From assembly GCA_017311185.1 (NCBI GenBank), contig JAESUZ010000446.1, positions 248,001 to 312,000 on the forward strand: 64,000 bases of DNA, written 5' to 3'. The position numbers were made by a program, and so were the translations under genes. This document shows, piece by piece, positions 21,821-31,895 of this stretch. Positions within the stretch are counted from its first letter, which is position 1. Each line of letters starts with the position of its first letter. Origin of the DNA: Proteles cristata cristata. Its lineage: Eukaryota; Chordata; Mammalia; Carnivora; Hyaenidae. Below the pieces are notes generated by a model. It saw nothing but the letters and a program-made list of their open reading frames with translations, did not search any database and was not told where the DNA came from.

Positions 21821-22631
21821 TAACAAAGATGACACATTTACTTTCAACAAATTGGAAAGCTATATTATTTTAGGTGCCTAATAAAATATTCACCAACTTT
21901 ACCCATCTAATTTTTCTTCAGACAAAATAAAATAGACATTATTTTCTACATATTAAACTTACACACTCATTGCCATCCTAGATAGGGAAGATTCATTTAA
22001 TTGAGTATAGGATTTCAAAAAACTTGACTTTTCTCCCTGAGCATAATCCTTCTATCGATTGGGGGTAGCACCATTCATTCATATTGAAGAAAAAACAAAT
22101 TCTCAAGGCAAAACAATGTATGCATTTAAATTAATATTTTGAGCTCTAGAAAGAGATTTGGGGAAAACAATGTTTTAATAAATCAAAAGGGAATATGAAG
22201 TAAATTTTTTTCACAGTGATTTTGCCAATGGCGAAGATAAATCTGAAAGAAGTTAAATTGTTTGTCACAGAGTCAGGGTTTTAATTTAATTCCTGCCACT
22301 TTACATCCACTCTGGGAAGTTCCTTGAAAGCTTTTTGTTCCTACCAAAATCAACATTCAAATTTCTTCATCAGATTTGCCTCTTCAATAACCCAGACACA
22401 CTGTCAACCTAAGTATTCCTTTGCCCATTCTAATGGAAAGACCACAGAACCTACTGATAACAGCAAGGAGTGATACTTTAATTAGCTCCATAGCGATGAA
22501 CCAATGACTTGGGCCAAAGGAGGATCACAAATTAAGGTGATTGAAAACCGATCTTTACTTGTGGTTTGATTCTCTCAGCTTGTCCTCACTGTCTGAATTC
22601 ACTAGATAACTGTCCAAACACAGTTTCTTAC
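21821..22631. other. Unique AT-rich sequence
   Basis: No repeat recognised. It would be the start of the intron if the exon-like unit at 22632-22740 is real. Confidence 0.5.
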
Positions 22632-22740
22632 CTAAGAGATCCAAATCCATGGCGGATGACATCAACTTTGTCTTCCTGAGTGATAGAGGTCTGCTATTAT
22701 TATCTTCATGAAGCTGATTTATACGTAGGGGTGAGGAGGA
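22632..22740 (-). other. Candidate first exon: Kozak ATG plus splice donor
   Basis: On the minus strand an ATG at 22650-22648 sits in CATCCGCCATGG, a near-consensus start context. Six codons follow (M-D-L-D-L-L), then one base and a strong donor, CTTAG|GTAAGAAA, with the exon ending at 22632. Together with the TATA box this has the form of a short tissue-specific first exon with a phase-1 intron. An upstream ATG near 22711-22709 (TTCATGAAG) has a weak context. The downstream exon is not identified, so the gene is unknown. Chance remains possible because each signal is short. Confidence 0.35.
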
Positions 22741-22762
22741 GCAGGAAGGTGTGAAACAGTCA

Positions 22763-22770
22763 CTTTTATA
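22763..22770 (-). promoter_or_regulatory. Candidate TATA box (TATAAAAG)
   Basis: Read on the minus strand the sequence is CATTATAAAAGTGA. It lies about 30 bp upstream of position 22740, a plausible transcription start, and about 115 bp upstream of a Kozak-type ATG on the same strand. The flanks do not match a repeat I know. Confidence 0.4.
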
Positions 22771-22954
22771 ATGCTGGGGCCATGGCAGAGGATCCCTAAT
22801 TTATCAAATCAGGCGTTCTCCAATTCAATTACACATGATCATTTCTATGCACTCACTAATGTGTGACATAAAGAACTAGGGAAATGAGAAAAGCATCTTT
22901 CTGGAACCTGGTCCTCATGAAATTTATCATTTAGGAAGGGAAAGAGGAAACTAA

Positions 22955-23105
22955 CTCATTATCTACCATACGTTAAAGCACTGTGCTGGGCACCCTCCAC
23001 CATTTTTCATGGTCTTGTGAAGTCCTTGCAGCAACCTTTGAAGAATGGGCCATTGATCCCATTTTACAGAGTGCAGAGTGGGCAACTGAAGTCCAGGAAG
23101 TTTAA
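22955..23105 (-). mobile_element. MIR SINE, minus orientation
   Basis: 'aaagcactgtgctgggcacc', 'gatcccattttacagagtgc' and 'gcaactgaagtccaggaagt' give a long reversed MIR. Confidence 0.75.
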
Positions 23106-23530
23106 AGTAGAATATTATTCAGCCCCCAAAGGATGAAAATGCTGATGCATGCTACAACGTTCATGATGTGTGCATACAACATACATGCCACGATTTTCCT
23201 CCTCAAGGATGAAACGTAGGGACATTAGAGGAAGTAAAATAAGCAAGACATAAAAGGACAAATATTATGATTCTACTTATATGAGGTATAGAGAATAGCA
23301 AAAGACAGAAAGTAAAGCAGAGGTTACCAAATGCTGGGGAGAGGAAGGGATAGGAGCTAGTGTTTAGTGGACACTGTTTCTGTTTGGGAAGCTGAAAGAC
23401 TCTGGAGATGGATAGTGGCTGTTCGCTGCACAACCATGCAAATATGCTTAATGCCCTGAGCTGTACACTTAAAACGGTGGAGCGGGTATATTTTATGCTA
23501 TGTATAGTTTACCCACAATTTTAAAAAGAG
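23106..23530 (+). mobile_element. Old L1 (L1M) 3' end
   Basis: 'agaatattattcagccccca', 'ctacttatatgaggtataga', 'gagctgtacacttaaaacgg' and 'tttatgctatgtatagttta' are the L1M tail in order. It abuts the MIR and appears to have landed at its edge. Confidence 0.85.
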
Positions 23531-23964
23531 ACAAATTGTCACAGCTCATAAGTAGAATAGTAAAAAATTGAGATTAGAGATATTGAGCATCAAATATCAG
23601 TTATTACTCTTATGTCGTACAAGCCCTTATATTTATTATTTTTGCTACCTGCTGTCTTTTTTTTTTTTTTTTGGTGTCAATTAATAGTAAGCCCCCTTAA
23701 AACCAAATGGGCCATAAAATGGGGTGACAGGAGGGCCAGGGGGAGCAAAGTGGGGTAATAAAGACAACCTTACCCACTCTCTATCCAGACTTGGGGTAGA
23801 ACTGCCTTTCTAGATAAAGCAAGACAGGGCTGTTGAGAGGAAATTTGGGGTTTGGTGCAAGGAATGTTAAGTAAAGCCTAGGAAACCAGAGCTGTAGTTC
23901 TGAGAAGACATTATTCTTAATTTTGCTACATTCAGCTCAGCTACATCTTTAAAATCCTGCTGAT
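23531..23964. other. Unique sequence with a T run
   Basis: A T17 stretch at 23656-23672. Otherwise nothing recognised. Confidence 0.5.
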
Positions 23965-24115
23965 GCATCCATCCATTCATCTGATCGAGCATTCATTCAT
24001 TCACTGGTCTTACTATGTGCTAGTTATGTGCAACGCTCAGTGACAGGCAAACATAAGCAACAAAAATGTCACTCGTCTCCGTCTTGCAATGGCTTAAGTT
24101 CTAATTAGGGTGATC
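23965..24115 (-). mobile_element. L2 3'-end fragment, minus orientation
   Basis: 'attcattcattcactggtct', 'tactatgtgctagttatgtg' and 'gacaggcaaacataagcaac' follow the reversed L2 end. Confidence 0.6.
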
Positions 24116-24504
24116 AAATAGCTCTAAGAAGCAATATATGGATGAAATGGGTGGACAATGGGTTGTATACAAAATAGGTGCACCGAGTCCTCAGGGCACC
24201 GGGGATCCATATGACCTAGAATGACCCCTGATTCTCTCAAGGAGAAGGCAGAACTTTGTTGGGTATTCTCCAGTGGGATCCATCAGAATTCCTGCAGGTA
24301 GGGTTGAGGCAGGGGAGAGGAAATAGAGGGTATTCTGGAAGGCAGAATGACCAATGTGAACCAAAATCAGACTAGATGCAGAGAGTCTGAGCAAGAAATA
24401 TAATTAGACAATTCAGATTTAGTTAATTTCCTATCTTTAACAATAACTCAAGAGACAGCAAGGAACCTGAAAATCGCTAGATCACACAAAATTTCTAATC
24501 AAAC
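24116..24504. other. Unique sequence, no gene seen
   Basis: Only a 67-codon frame (24191-24394, minus) without known features. Confidence 0.5.
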
Positions 24505-25560
24505 TATAAATTTGTTTATTGTGGTAAAAAAAAACTATAACATATAAAAGGTGCTATCTTGGGGCACCTGGCTCAGTGGGTTAAGCATCTGACTCTTGAT
24601 TTCTATTCAGGTCATGATCTCGTGGTTTGTGAGTTCATACCCCACGCTGGGCTCACACTGAGTGTGGAGCCTGCTTGGGATTGTCTCTCTGTCTCTCTCT
24701 CTTTCTCTCTGCTCTTCCCCTGCTCATGCTTTCTCTCTGTCACAAAATAAACAAACTTAAAAAACAGGTACCCTTTTAATCATTTTTAGGTGTCCAGTTT
24801 AGTAGTGTTAAGTATATTCACACTGTTGTGCAATAGATCTCCAGAACTTTCCATCATGCAGAACTGAAACTCTGTCCCCATTAAACAATTGCCCATTTTG
24901 CCTCCCCCCAGCCCCTGTGAACCACCATTCTATTTTCTGTTTCTATGACTGACTTATTTTGATACTGCATATGAGTGGAATCAGCCAGCTTTTCTCGGTC
25001 TTGTGACTGGCTTACTTCACTTAGATAATGTCCTCAAGGTTCATTCATGTTATAGAATGTATCAGCATTTTCTTCCTTTTTAAGACCAAATAAAATTCCA
25101 ATGTATGTATATATCACATTTTGTTTACCCATTCACCTAGCAACGGTTGTTTGGCTCTTGTGAATAATGCTGCTATGAACAGAGATGTGCTATATACCCA
25201 CAAGTGGGACTGTTGGATCATACTATAGCTGTATTTTTAATTTTCTGAGTAATTGCTGTAGTGTCTTCCATAGCAGATGTATCATTATACATTCCCAACC
25301 ACACTGCACAAGGGCTCCAGTTTCTCCACATCCTTGCTGACTCTTGCTATTTTTTTTTTTTTGAGAGAAGCCATCTAACAGGTACGAGTAACATCTCACT
25401 CTGCATTTTTCTAATGTTTAGTGACACTGAGCATCTTATATGCTTCTCGGCCATTCATACAGTATCTTTGGAGAAGTGTCTGTTCAAGTCCTTTGGTTAC
25501 TTTTTTAAACTGGGCTTTTGTTTTTTTTTTTTGTTGTTGTTGTTGTTGAGTTGTATATAG
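24505..25560 (-). mobile_element. Old L1 (L1M), ORF2 end and 3' UTR, split by a SINE
   Basis: Resumes after the SINE at 24766 with 'aatcatttttaggtgtccag'. It continues through 'ctccagaactttccatcatg', 'ttcaaggttcattcatgtt'-type DNA, 'gtgaataatgctgctatgaa' and 'gagaagtgtctgttcaagtc', ending in a TTG run at 25531-25549. About 850 bp of reversed L1; the ORF2 part is too decayed to translate. Confidence 0.85.
24561..24765 (+). mobile_element. CAN SINE inside L1M
   Basis: Head 'ggggcacctggctcagtggg' lacks a few bases of the A box. Tail 'aaaataaacaaacttaaaaa'. It interrupts the reversed L1M near its 3' end. Confidence 0.93.
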
Positions 25561-26196
25561 CTATTGGTTTTGAAATTGTTAATAAAACATTCCAGGCTTA
25601 CAAAAACATTGAAAAAATAACTTCAGAAACACCCTATACCTATAATCCAACCTAAAAAGGAAAAGCTAACTACTCTATTTCAAGTTTCCATTGTCCTTCT
25701 GCTGACTGCATTCTCTTTCATATTCCCACTGGCTACAAAGAGAATTATTATCCAAACTTCAGAGTTTATTATTTCCACCATTTTTTGAGACATGTAGTGT
25801 ATGTGTATATGTATACATATATAAGATATATATACATATATTTTCTTTTTTTTAAAGTTTATTATTTTGAAAGAGAGAGAGAAAGCACATGAGTGGTGGA
25901 GGGGCAGAGAGAGGGGGAGAGAAAGAAGCCCAAGCAGGCTCCATGCTGTCAGTTCGGAGCCCGATGCCAGGCTCGAACCCACAAACTGTGAGATCAATAC
26001 TTGGGCTGAAATCAAGAGTAGCCACCCTGGCGCCCCTACCCCTATATACATCTATATCTATTCTATAGGTAGCATATTTTACTGGCTTTAAAACTCAGCA
26101 TAAATTGTTTATATTCTTCTGCAACTCCATTCGTCATGTTTGTCAGATTCATTCTTGTTGATACATAGTCTCAATTTATTCACTCTCCTTACTTTG
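25561..26196 (-). mobile_element. Probable old L1 fragment, minus, split by a SINE
   Basis: 'aaaacattccaggcttacaa' near the start and 'tttgtcagattcattcttgt', 'gatacatagtctcaatttat' after the SINE resemble reversed old L1. An AT/GT-rich run (25797-25845) marks the SINE insertion site. Confidence 0.5.
25850..26036 (-). mobile_element. CAN SINE, diverged
   Basis: Reversed copy, shorter in the CT-rich part and lacking about 15 bp of the head (A-box side), ending 'gccaccctggcgcccc'. Confidence 0.9.
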
Positions 26197-26197
26197 T

Positions 26198-26587
26198 AGC
26201 AGTGGCTCTAAAACCCTTTGGTCTTAGGATTCCTTTACCTTGTTGAGAATTGTCAAGGATACCAAAGAGCTTTGGTTTATGTGCATTAAATCTATTTGAT
26301 GTATCAGAAAATAACGCTGAGAAAATTTAAAAACAACTATTAACTAGAAATGACAACAAAAGTCTATTATATATGTTAACATAAGCATATTTTCAGATAG
26401 GTAATATTTTTGAAGCAAACAAATGAGAAATGTGGCACTCTTTTATGTTTCTGCAAATCTTTTTAATGTCTCGCTTCATAGAAGACAGCTGGCTTCTTGT
26501 ATCTATTTCTGCATCCGGTCTGTTGCTATTATAACTTGTGGCTTCTGGAAAACTCCACTGGACAGAATGAAAATGAAAAGGCAAAAA
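26198..26587 (+). mobile_element. hAT-type DNA transposon fragment
   Basis: Begins 'cagtggctctaaaacccttt', then 'ccaaagagctttggtttatg', 'tctttttaatgtctcgcttc' and 'atagaagacagctggcttct'. These resemble a large mammalian hAT-Charlie-like family; the exact name is not certain. The right part is cut by or lies beyond the SINE at 26589. Confidence 0.6.
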
Positions 26588-26588
26588 T

Positions 26589-26793
26589 GGGGCTCCTGGG
26601 TGCCCCACTCCATTAAGCATCCAACTCTTGATTTTGGCTCAGGTCATGATCTCACAGTTCGGGAGATCCAGCCCTGCATCAGGCTCCACACTGACAACCC
26701 AAACCCTGCTTGGGATTTTCTGTCTCCCTCTCTCTCTGCCTCTCCCCTGCATGCTCTCTCTCTCTCAAAATAAATATTTAAATTTTTTTAAAA
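26589..26793 (+). mobile_element. CAN SINE, diverged
   Basis: 'ggggctcctgggtgccccac' head with a mutated A box; tail 'caaaataaatatttaaattt'. Confidence 0.9.
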
Positions 26794-26879
26794 AAAGAAT
26801 GAACTCTTCATCTATAGAACATTAAAGTAAGAGTTATTACCTTCTTGTTATTCCCTTACTTTTCGGAATCATGCCTTAA

Positions 26880-27160
26880 AAGTAACCAATACGAGATATC
26901 TAGAACGAGCAAATAAACCCACAGAGGCAGAGAGTGGAATGGTGGCTTCCAGGGGTTCAGGGAGGGGCTAGTAATGGGGCATTATCACTTAGTGGGGTCC
27001 CAGAGTTTCTGTTTGGGATGATAAGAAAGTTCTGGAAATGAATCACAGCGGTGGCTGCACGACCAGCAAATCTACGTAATGTTGCTGCAAACTTTCCTTA
27101 AAAAGAGTTAAAAAGGTAAATTTTATGCTATGTGGAATTTTACTATAAAAAAAGCAACGA
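26880..27160 (+). mobile_element. Old L1 (L1M) 3' end
   Basis: 'gagtggaatggtggcttcca', 'agagtttctgtttgggatga', 'gtaaattttatgctatgtgg' in L1M order. Confidence 0.8.
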
Positions 27161-27229
27161 ATAATGTAAGTATTTGATTCATTAGTGAATTTGCCGACAA
27201 TCTTAACTTTATTTTTTCCCAGTCCTGGG

Positions 27230-27900
27230 CTGCTTCCCTTCCCATTTCCCCAACAGGCTTTTCCACCCTTGATCTCTTGAAGTCTCCAGAAACCTAAATC
27301 TGCCTTCTCTCCACCCTCGGCAGATGAACTAGTCCATTTTTATGATAAAATGGAATCCACGAGGCACAGGTCTCAACTTGCTTCCCTTTGTTTTCACCTA
27401 TCTCCATCTCCATCTATTCTCTCCGGGGTGCCGCACCTTGGCCACATCCCTGGAATGATCCCCCCCATTGTCATTCCTGTGACCCCAGCCTCTGTCCACT
27501 CTGGGTGCAAACACTCATGCCTCCTCCCCTGACAACTTGGGACACTGCTTCTCCTGCACATGTGGCTCCACCTCTTTCCTTCACAACAAGCTTCCCCAAC
27601 CATCATGTCCATGCTTTCCAGTTGCTTCCCCGCCCCTGTCACTTGGCTTCTGCCGCCCACCCCCCTGCCAATCTTGCTCTCTCAAATGCAGCGACGATGG
27701 CCGCCTCTAGATCCACTGGCTCGTTCTTGGTCTGCCTCTTCGATATCACATGTTGCATGCCAGCTGCCTCTCTGCCCTCCTGTGTCCCTTCCATCCCTTT
27801 GGCCACTCTTCATCTCTGCTGTTGGCTCAGACTGCTTTGCCTGAATATTATGGAACACATCCAGGTTTGGACTTGACTTTGTTTTTTGACCAATCTCATC
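27230..27900 (+). mobile_element. Possible L2 ORF2 (reverse transcriptase) remnant
   Basis: C-rich region with a 162-codon frame at 27388-27876. Around 27650-27740 the frame resembles the L2 RT stretch before the catalytic segment (HPPANLAL..., STGSFLVCLFDI). The similarity is weak, and no catalytic FADD-type box is seen. The frame is not a host gene in my reading. Confidence 0.35.
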
Positions 27901-28127
27901 CATGCTGATGGCTTCGGCGATCTTCTACTTAGTGATAACTTCAAAAGGTATGTTTTTCTGGAAGTATTTTTGCACGTCCTTCGATGCAATGTTTTAGCTA
28001 TATATGGGACCCCTCCAAGTGGTGTTCTACCAGCTCCCCACGCACAACCAAAATAAATACAAATTCTATCTTTTCCTTGGTGCCTATGCATCTCCTGTCT
28101 TATCTGTCTTGATCAAGGCAATGCCCA

Positions 28128-28166
28128 TATATTGATATATATATATCTCAAAATATATATATAAGC
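28128..28166. repeat. AT-rich TA repeat
   Basis: Alternating TA/ATAT with a short 'ctcaaa' interruption. It is self-complementary and may form a hairpin. Confidence 0.75.
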
Positions 28167-28229
28167 TTAAAAAAAAGAGTTTTTAAAGGTACAGCTCCTC
28201 ATTGCTAACAGGAAGCATAATAGGCTGAT

Positions 28230-28335
28230 TCTAAATATCGATTGACTACCAACTGTGTCCCAGGCAAGTACCAACAAGGGAAAAGTGATGGAAACATAGC
28301 CATGACCCCAGGCCTCATAAAGGAATGCAGAAAAT
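28230..28335 (-). mobile_element. L2-like 3'-end fragment, minus orientation
   Basis: 'gattgactaccaactgtgtc', 'ccaggcaagtacc' and 'atagccatgaccccaggcct' resemble the reversed L2 end. Confidence 0.45.
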
Positions 28336-28639
28336 GAGAATTATACATTAATCGGGACCAGGAAAGGAATACGGTCTTCTATGACACCTCATGACTTGTC
28401 TGCACCCCTTTTCTTTAACCATAATGTTGTGGCAGAAAAATATCATTTATTTTTCCTCTCCCTCACTCTCCATGGAAACAAAGCATTTAGAAGTCTAAGA
28501 GCAGGCCATGTTCCAGAAAGTTGTCTGCTTAGTTCCTCAATTTCTTCAGTGATTGATAGCTTGGTCCTAATCTAAATTATCTCATTTAGGTACTGTTTAC
28601 CTTTTTCTTTTTCAATTGTCTTTATCCTCCAAAAAAGAA

Positions 28640-28768
28640 CAGGCTTCGTGCAGGCCAGGATCTGGGCTCCCTTCCTCCTCTGCACTGCCAACACCCAGAT
28701 CATTCACCGACCAGTGGCCAATTATGTGTTTGATCAATAAGTATTTGTGGACTGAATGAATTCCAGCC
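28640..28768 (+). mobile_element. L2 3'-end fragment
   Basis: 'gcaggccaggatctgggctc', then 'gatcaataagtatttgtgga' and 'ctgaatgaattcc'. Confidence 0.55.
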
Positions 28769-30004
28769 CTCCTTCTCGTAATGATTCCCATCTTCTCTAA
28801 GTTACTGATTAAGGTGCTCTTGCATGGGAAGGAAACCTCCTCAAGACAGGCATTTCTAAGAGGTTCCCTGTTCCTTAAATGTCTAGTTGGCAGAATTTTG
28901 GGTACTGGATTAAAGTGATGTGAGAACTTTCTGGCAGTGCAATGGAAGGTACTGTGAGATCAGGGAGGAAGCAGCATTCCAAAAGTGGTCGCCCTTTGGT
29001 TTGCTGGGAAGTCCACTCCAATGTGGGCAAAAAAGTCCTCTGTCCCTTTCATGGCTTTGTCCTTTCCTCTGTGGCTGAATCCATCCATCCACTAAGTGTA
29101 CTGGCCGGAAGGGCACATCAGGGGCCCGGGAAAGATGGAGGCGTGAGGTTAAAACAGAAGCCACACAAAATGTAGATCCTTTGTTCCTGTCTCTGAGCTA
29201 AGCGATCATGATGTCCTGTGCCTTTGACATTATGGTGAGTTTCCTCACCATATGGTTATGGTGAGTTTCCTGCTTCCATATTCTCAGGGCTATTATTTAT
29301 TTATAGTCAGTGAATGGTCTGACCTCTGAAAATTGTCGTTTTGCTCAACAATGAAGCACCTATTGTATTTATGATTTTATTTTGCAGAGCAATAAAAAAA
29401 AATAACAAAGTACACGTTTCTTGGGATTAAAAAAAATTAATCTTTGGAAAATAGTGGCAAAAGTATGGTCTCTGAACTGTTTGGAATTGTGTGCTTCAGG
29501 AACTTGTCAAATAATAATAATTGATAAATAATAGACATAAAAATATCAGAAACTTAATGTGAACCTTATCAGTGATCATAGATAGGAGAGCTTACTGACC
29601 AAACAGTGAATTACAAAGTTACACCAGGGATCTACGAAAAAACAATTTAAGTATATCTCACAGGATCACAGTATGTCACTCTCCTAATTTCTAGAATAAT
29701 CCTGGAAAGCTGAAGCTCAGACACCAGCGTTATTACTGAAGAATGTTAATCTGGCTGCATGCCTCGCTCATTTTTAATTAAACAAACTTTCTTCTCATGG
29801 ATCTTTTGCAAGTCACAGCTGTCAGTAACCATGTACACGCATGTGTCCATCTATGATAGGATTTGCCATTTTTCAATGTGCTCCAAACAGTAATTGAGAT
29901 ATAAAGAGGGAAGGAACTCTCAAAACTCCCATCTGAGAATTCATACCAATGTCAAGTAGCATTTTTAAAGAATGAGTCCATGGCTATAATATATTGCCAA
30001 GTTC
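28769..30004. other. Unique sequence, no gene seen
   Basis: A small imperfect duplication 'tatggtgagtttcct' occurs at 29231 and 29258. The 84- and 77-codon frames at 28910-29175 overlap on opposite strands and are not recognisable. Confidence 0.45.
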
Positions 30005-30145
30005 AGGCTTTGCCAAGCAGGGTGGTAAGAAGCAGGGACTATAGCATCCAACTGTCCGTGTCCAGGTTCCGGCTTCTAAGCCAGCAGCTCTGTGACTTTG
30101 AACAAGCTGCTTCACCTGTTTGCTCACCTGCAGAACAGGAACGGT
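30005..30145 (+). mobile_element. MIR SINE, plus orientation
   Basis: 'ccaggttccggcttctaagc', 'cagctctgtgactttgaaca' and 'tgctcacctgcagaacagg' are the MIR core in order. Confidence 0.7.
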
Positions 30146-30539
30146 AAGAAGACCTGCCTCAGAGGAGCTCACGCTCTCAGGTGACCAGAGCGGAACATGG
30201 AACACGGAAAACGATTTCCACAGAATGATCCCTGCCTAGATAGTTCAGCCCAAAGACTGTGGGCTCATTCAAGGTGGGGCTTCCTGGTCAGGGCTTAGCT
30301 GCCACCTCACCTCTCCCCAGTCACACCGTGTCCTCTGTGCTTCGTCACCAGAGGCAAGCACATCACCGTCAGTGGTTCGTTCAGGTGACCCAGTCAACTG
30401 AGCTCAGGGATGACGGTATTTCCCACGTGACACAGGTGACATCTCAGCTTTAGGAAGGACTGTCCCCCACGCTTTCCCTTCTCTCTGAGCAGCTTCTCCT
30501 CTGCCCTCTCGGGACGGGTGGTCACTTGCTGAGAGCCAC

Positions 30540-31500
30540 ACATAGCGCTTGAATCGGGTGTTCCGGCTTGTCATCTCAGGTCCGGGGCGCCCTGGAAGGA
30601 GGCCTCCCGAACACCTCTGTGGGGGCCACGGGGCTGGAGCGGCCTAAGGCTCGCTGCTCTGGGCTGTCCCCTCTGTGACACGCCGGGCTCTTGCCCTCAC
30701 CTCGCCGGATCTTCTGTTCCACCTGCTGCGCATGTGTCCTGTCTTGGGTTTATCCAGCGCCTTCTCTCTACACTTTGGCCTCACAGCTCGCCTTCCTCCT
30801 GGTCACCCGCGCCTTCCTCCGGTCCGGGCTCTCCGGCAGGTGCTCCGCACCAGTGCCACCGCCCTGGGACCCTGACATCTGTGAACGGTACCGAGCACTT
30901 GCTGGGCGGGGGGGGGGACTGTCTGCTAAAGGCGAGGGCTGGACGGCAGAGAGAGCAACACGTGGCTGTGCTGTGTGCGGTGGCCGGGGAAGGGAGGGGA
31001 CAGCGTCGCTGCAGGACCCCGGGCACACGGGGTGTGTTGTGTGTGCAGGGGGGTCGCACACCAGCACACGGTCCCACGTGGGACACTGTCCCCCAGCGGA
31101 GCTGAAGAACTGGGGCGCCCAGGCCTTTGAGCAGGGCCACTGCAGGAGCAGACGGGGCAGGGTGGGCAGGCCCGGGAAGCCGTGCCCGGGCCCGGGTGGC
31201 ATCCTGTGGGCAGTGGGCAGTAGTGGACGTGTGTGAAGTGGAGAGCTGCCTTCTGACGTGGGCCAGCTCCTCGGTCAGCAGAGCCCGGCCGGCATGGCAA
31301 GAGCGACCCAGGCCTCCAGCTCAGCTGGCAAACATGAGGTCCCCTCCGGGACACGGTTTTGCAGACAGCCTGACGACCTGTGCTACACCAGGTCTCCAAA
31401 GACGGCTGTGACCACACCGCCTGCTGCACTTCCTTCTGCCATGCTGCTCGGCCCTGCCCCGGGGTTGCAGCCTACCGCGCCCGCCCATGACCTTGGCCGG
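30540..31500. other. GC-rich, CpG-containing plateau of unknown nature
   Basis: Clearly GC-richer than its surroundings, with scattered CpG and a G9 run at 30909-30917. Frames of 181 (30691-31236, +), 144 (30768-31202, -) and 167 codons (30926-31429, -) overlap on both strands, so none is persuasive. No promoter box or repeat family identified. It could be a weak CpG island, an enhancer or an eroded GC-rich repeat. Confidence 0.4.
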
Positions 31501-31559
31501 CCTTGACTTGCCGACTGGGCCAACACAGCAGAATTGATGCTCCTTCTCCGCTTGGCCCC

Positions 31560-31895
31560 TGAGAGATCTCAGCGTTGGCCTTCGTGTGCTCAGAACACTG
31601 CCTCATAGGCTCTAATCACCATGAAAAGCAGCTCAGGGAGCTCCACAGAGAAAGAGAGGGAGTGGGGGTGTTTCGGCGTCCAGTCCTACCTGCCAACAGC
31701 CACACACACAGTGACTCCATCTCCTCTATGTCCACAATCCCGTGAGAGACTTCAGGTGAGGCCCGGAGGGGCAGAGCCAGCCCAAATTCCGGACCCAGGG
31801 AATCACGAGCAAATAAAATGATGTTGTTTTAAGCCACTAAGTTTTGGGGGAAGTCCGTCACGCAGTGATTGATATCCAAAGCCACGCTCTGGGCC
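31560..31895 (+). mobile_element. MaLR-type (MLT1) LTR fragment
   Basis: The 3' part is diagnostic: 'cacgagcaaataaaatgatg', 'ttttaagccactaagttttg', 'gtccgtcacgcagtgattga'. The 5' boundary is uncertain because it merges into the GC-rich plateau. Confidence 0.7.

Noticed and set aside
27388..27876. 162-codon plus ORF as a host gene
   Set aside because: Part of it resembles an L2 reverse transcriptase stretch, so a repeat origin is more likely.
30691..31236. 181-codon plus ORF in the GC-rich plateau
   Set aside because: Long frames on both strands overlap it; composition effect.
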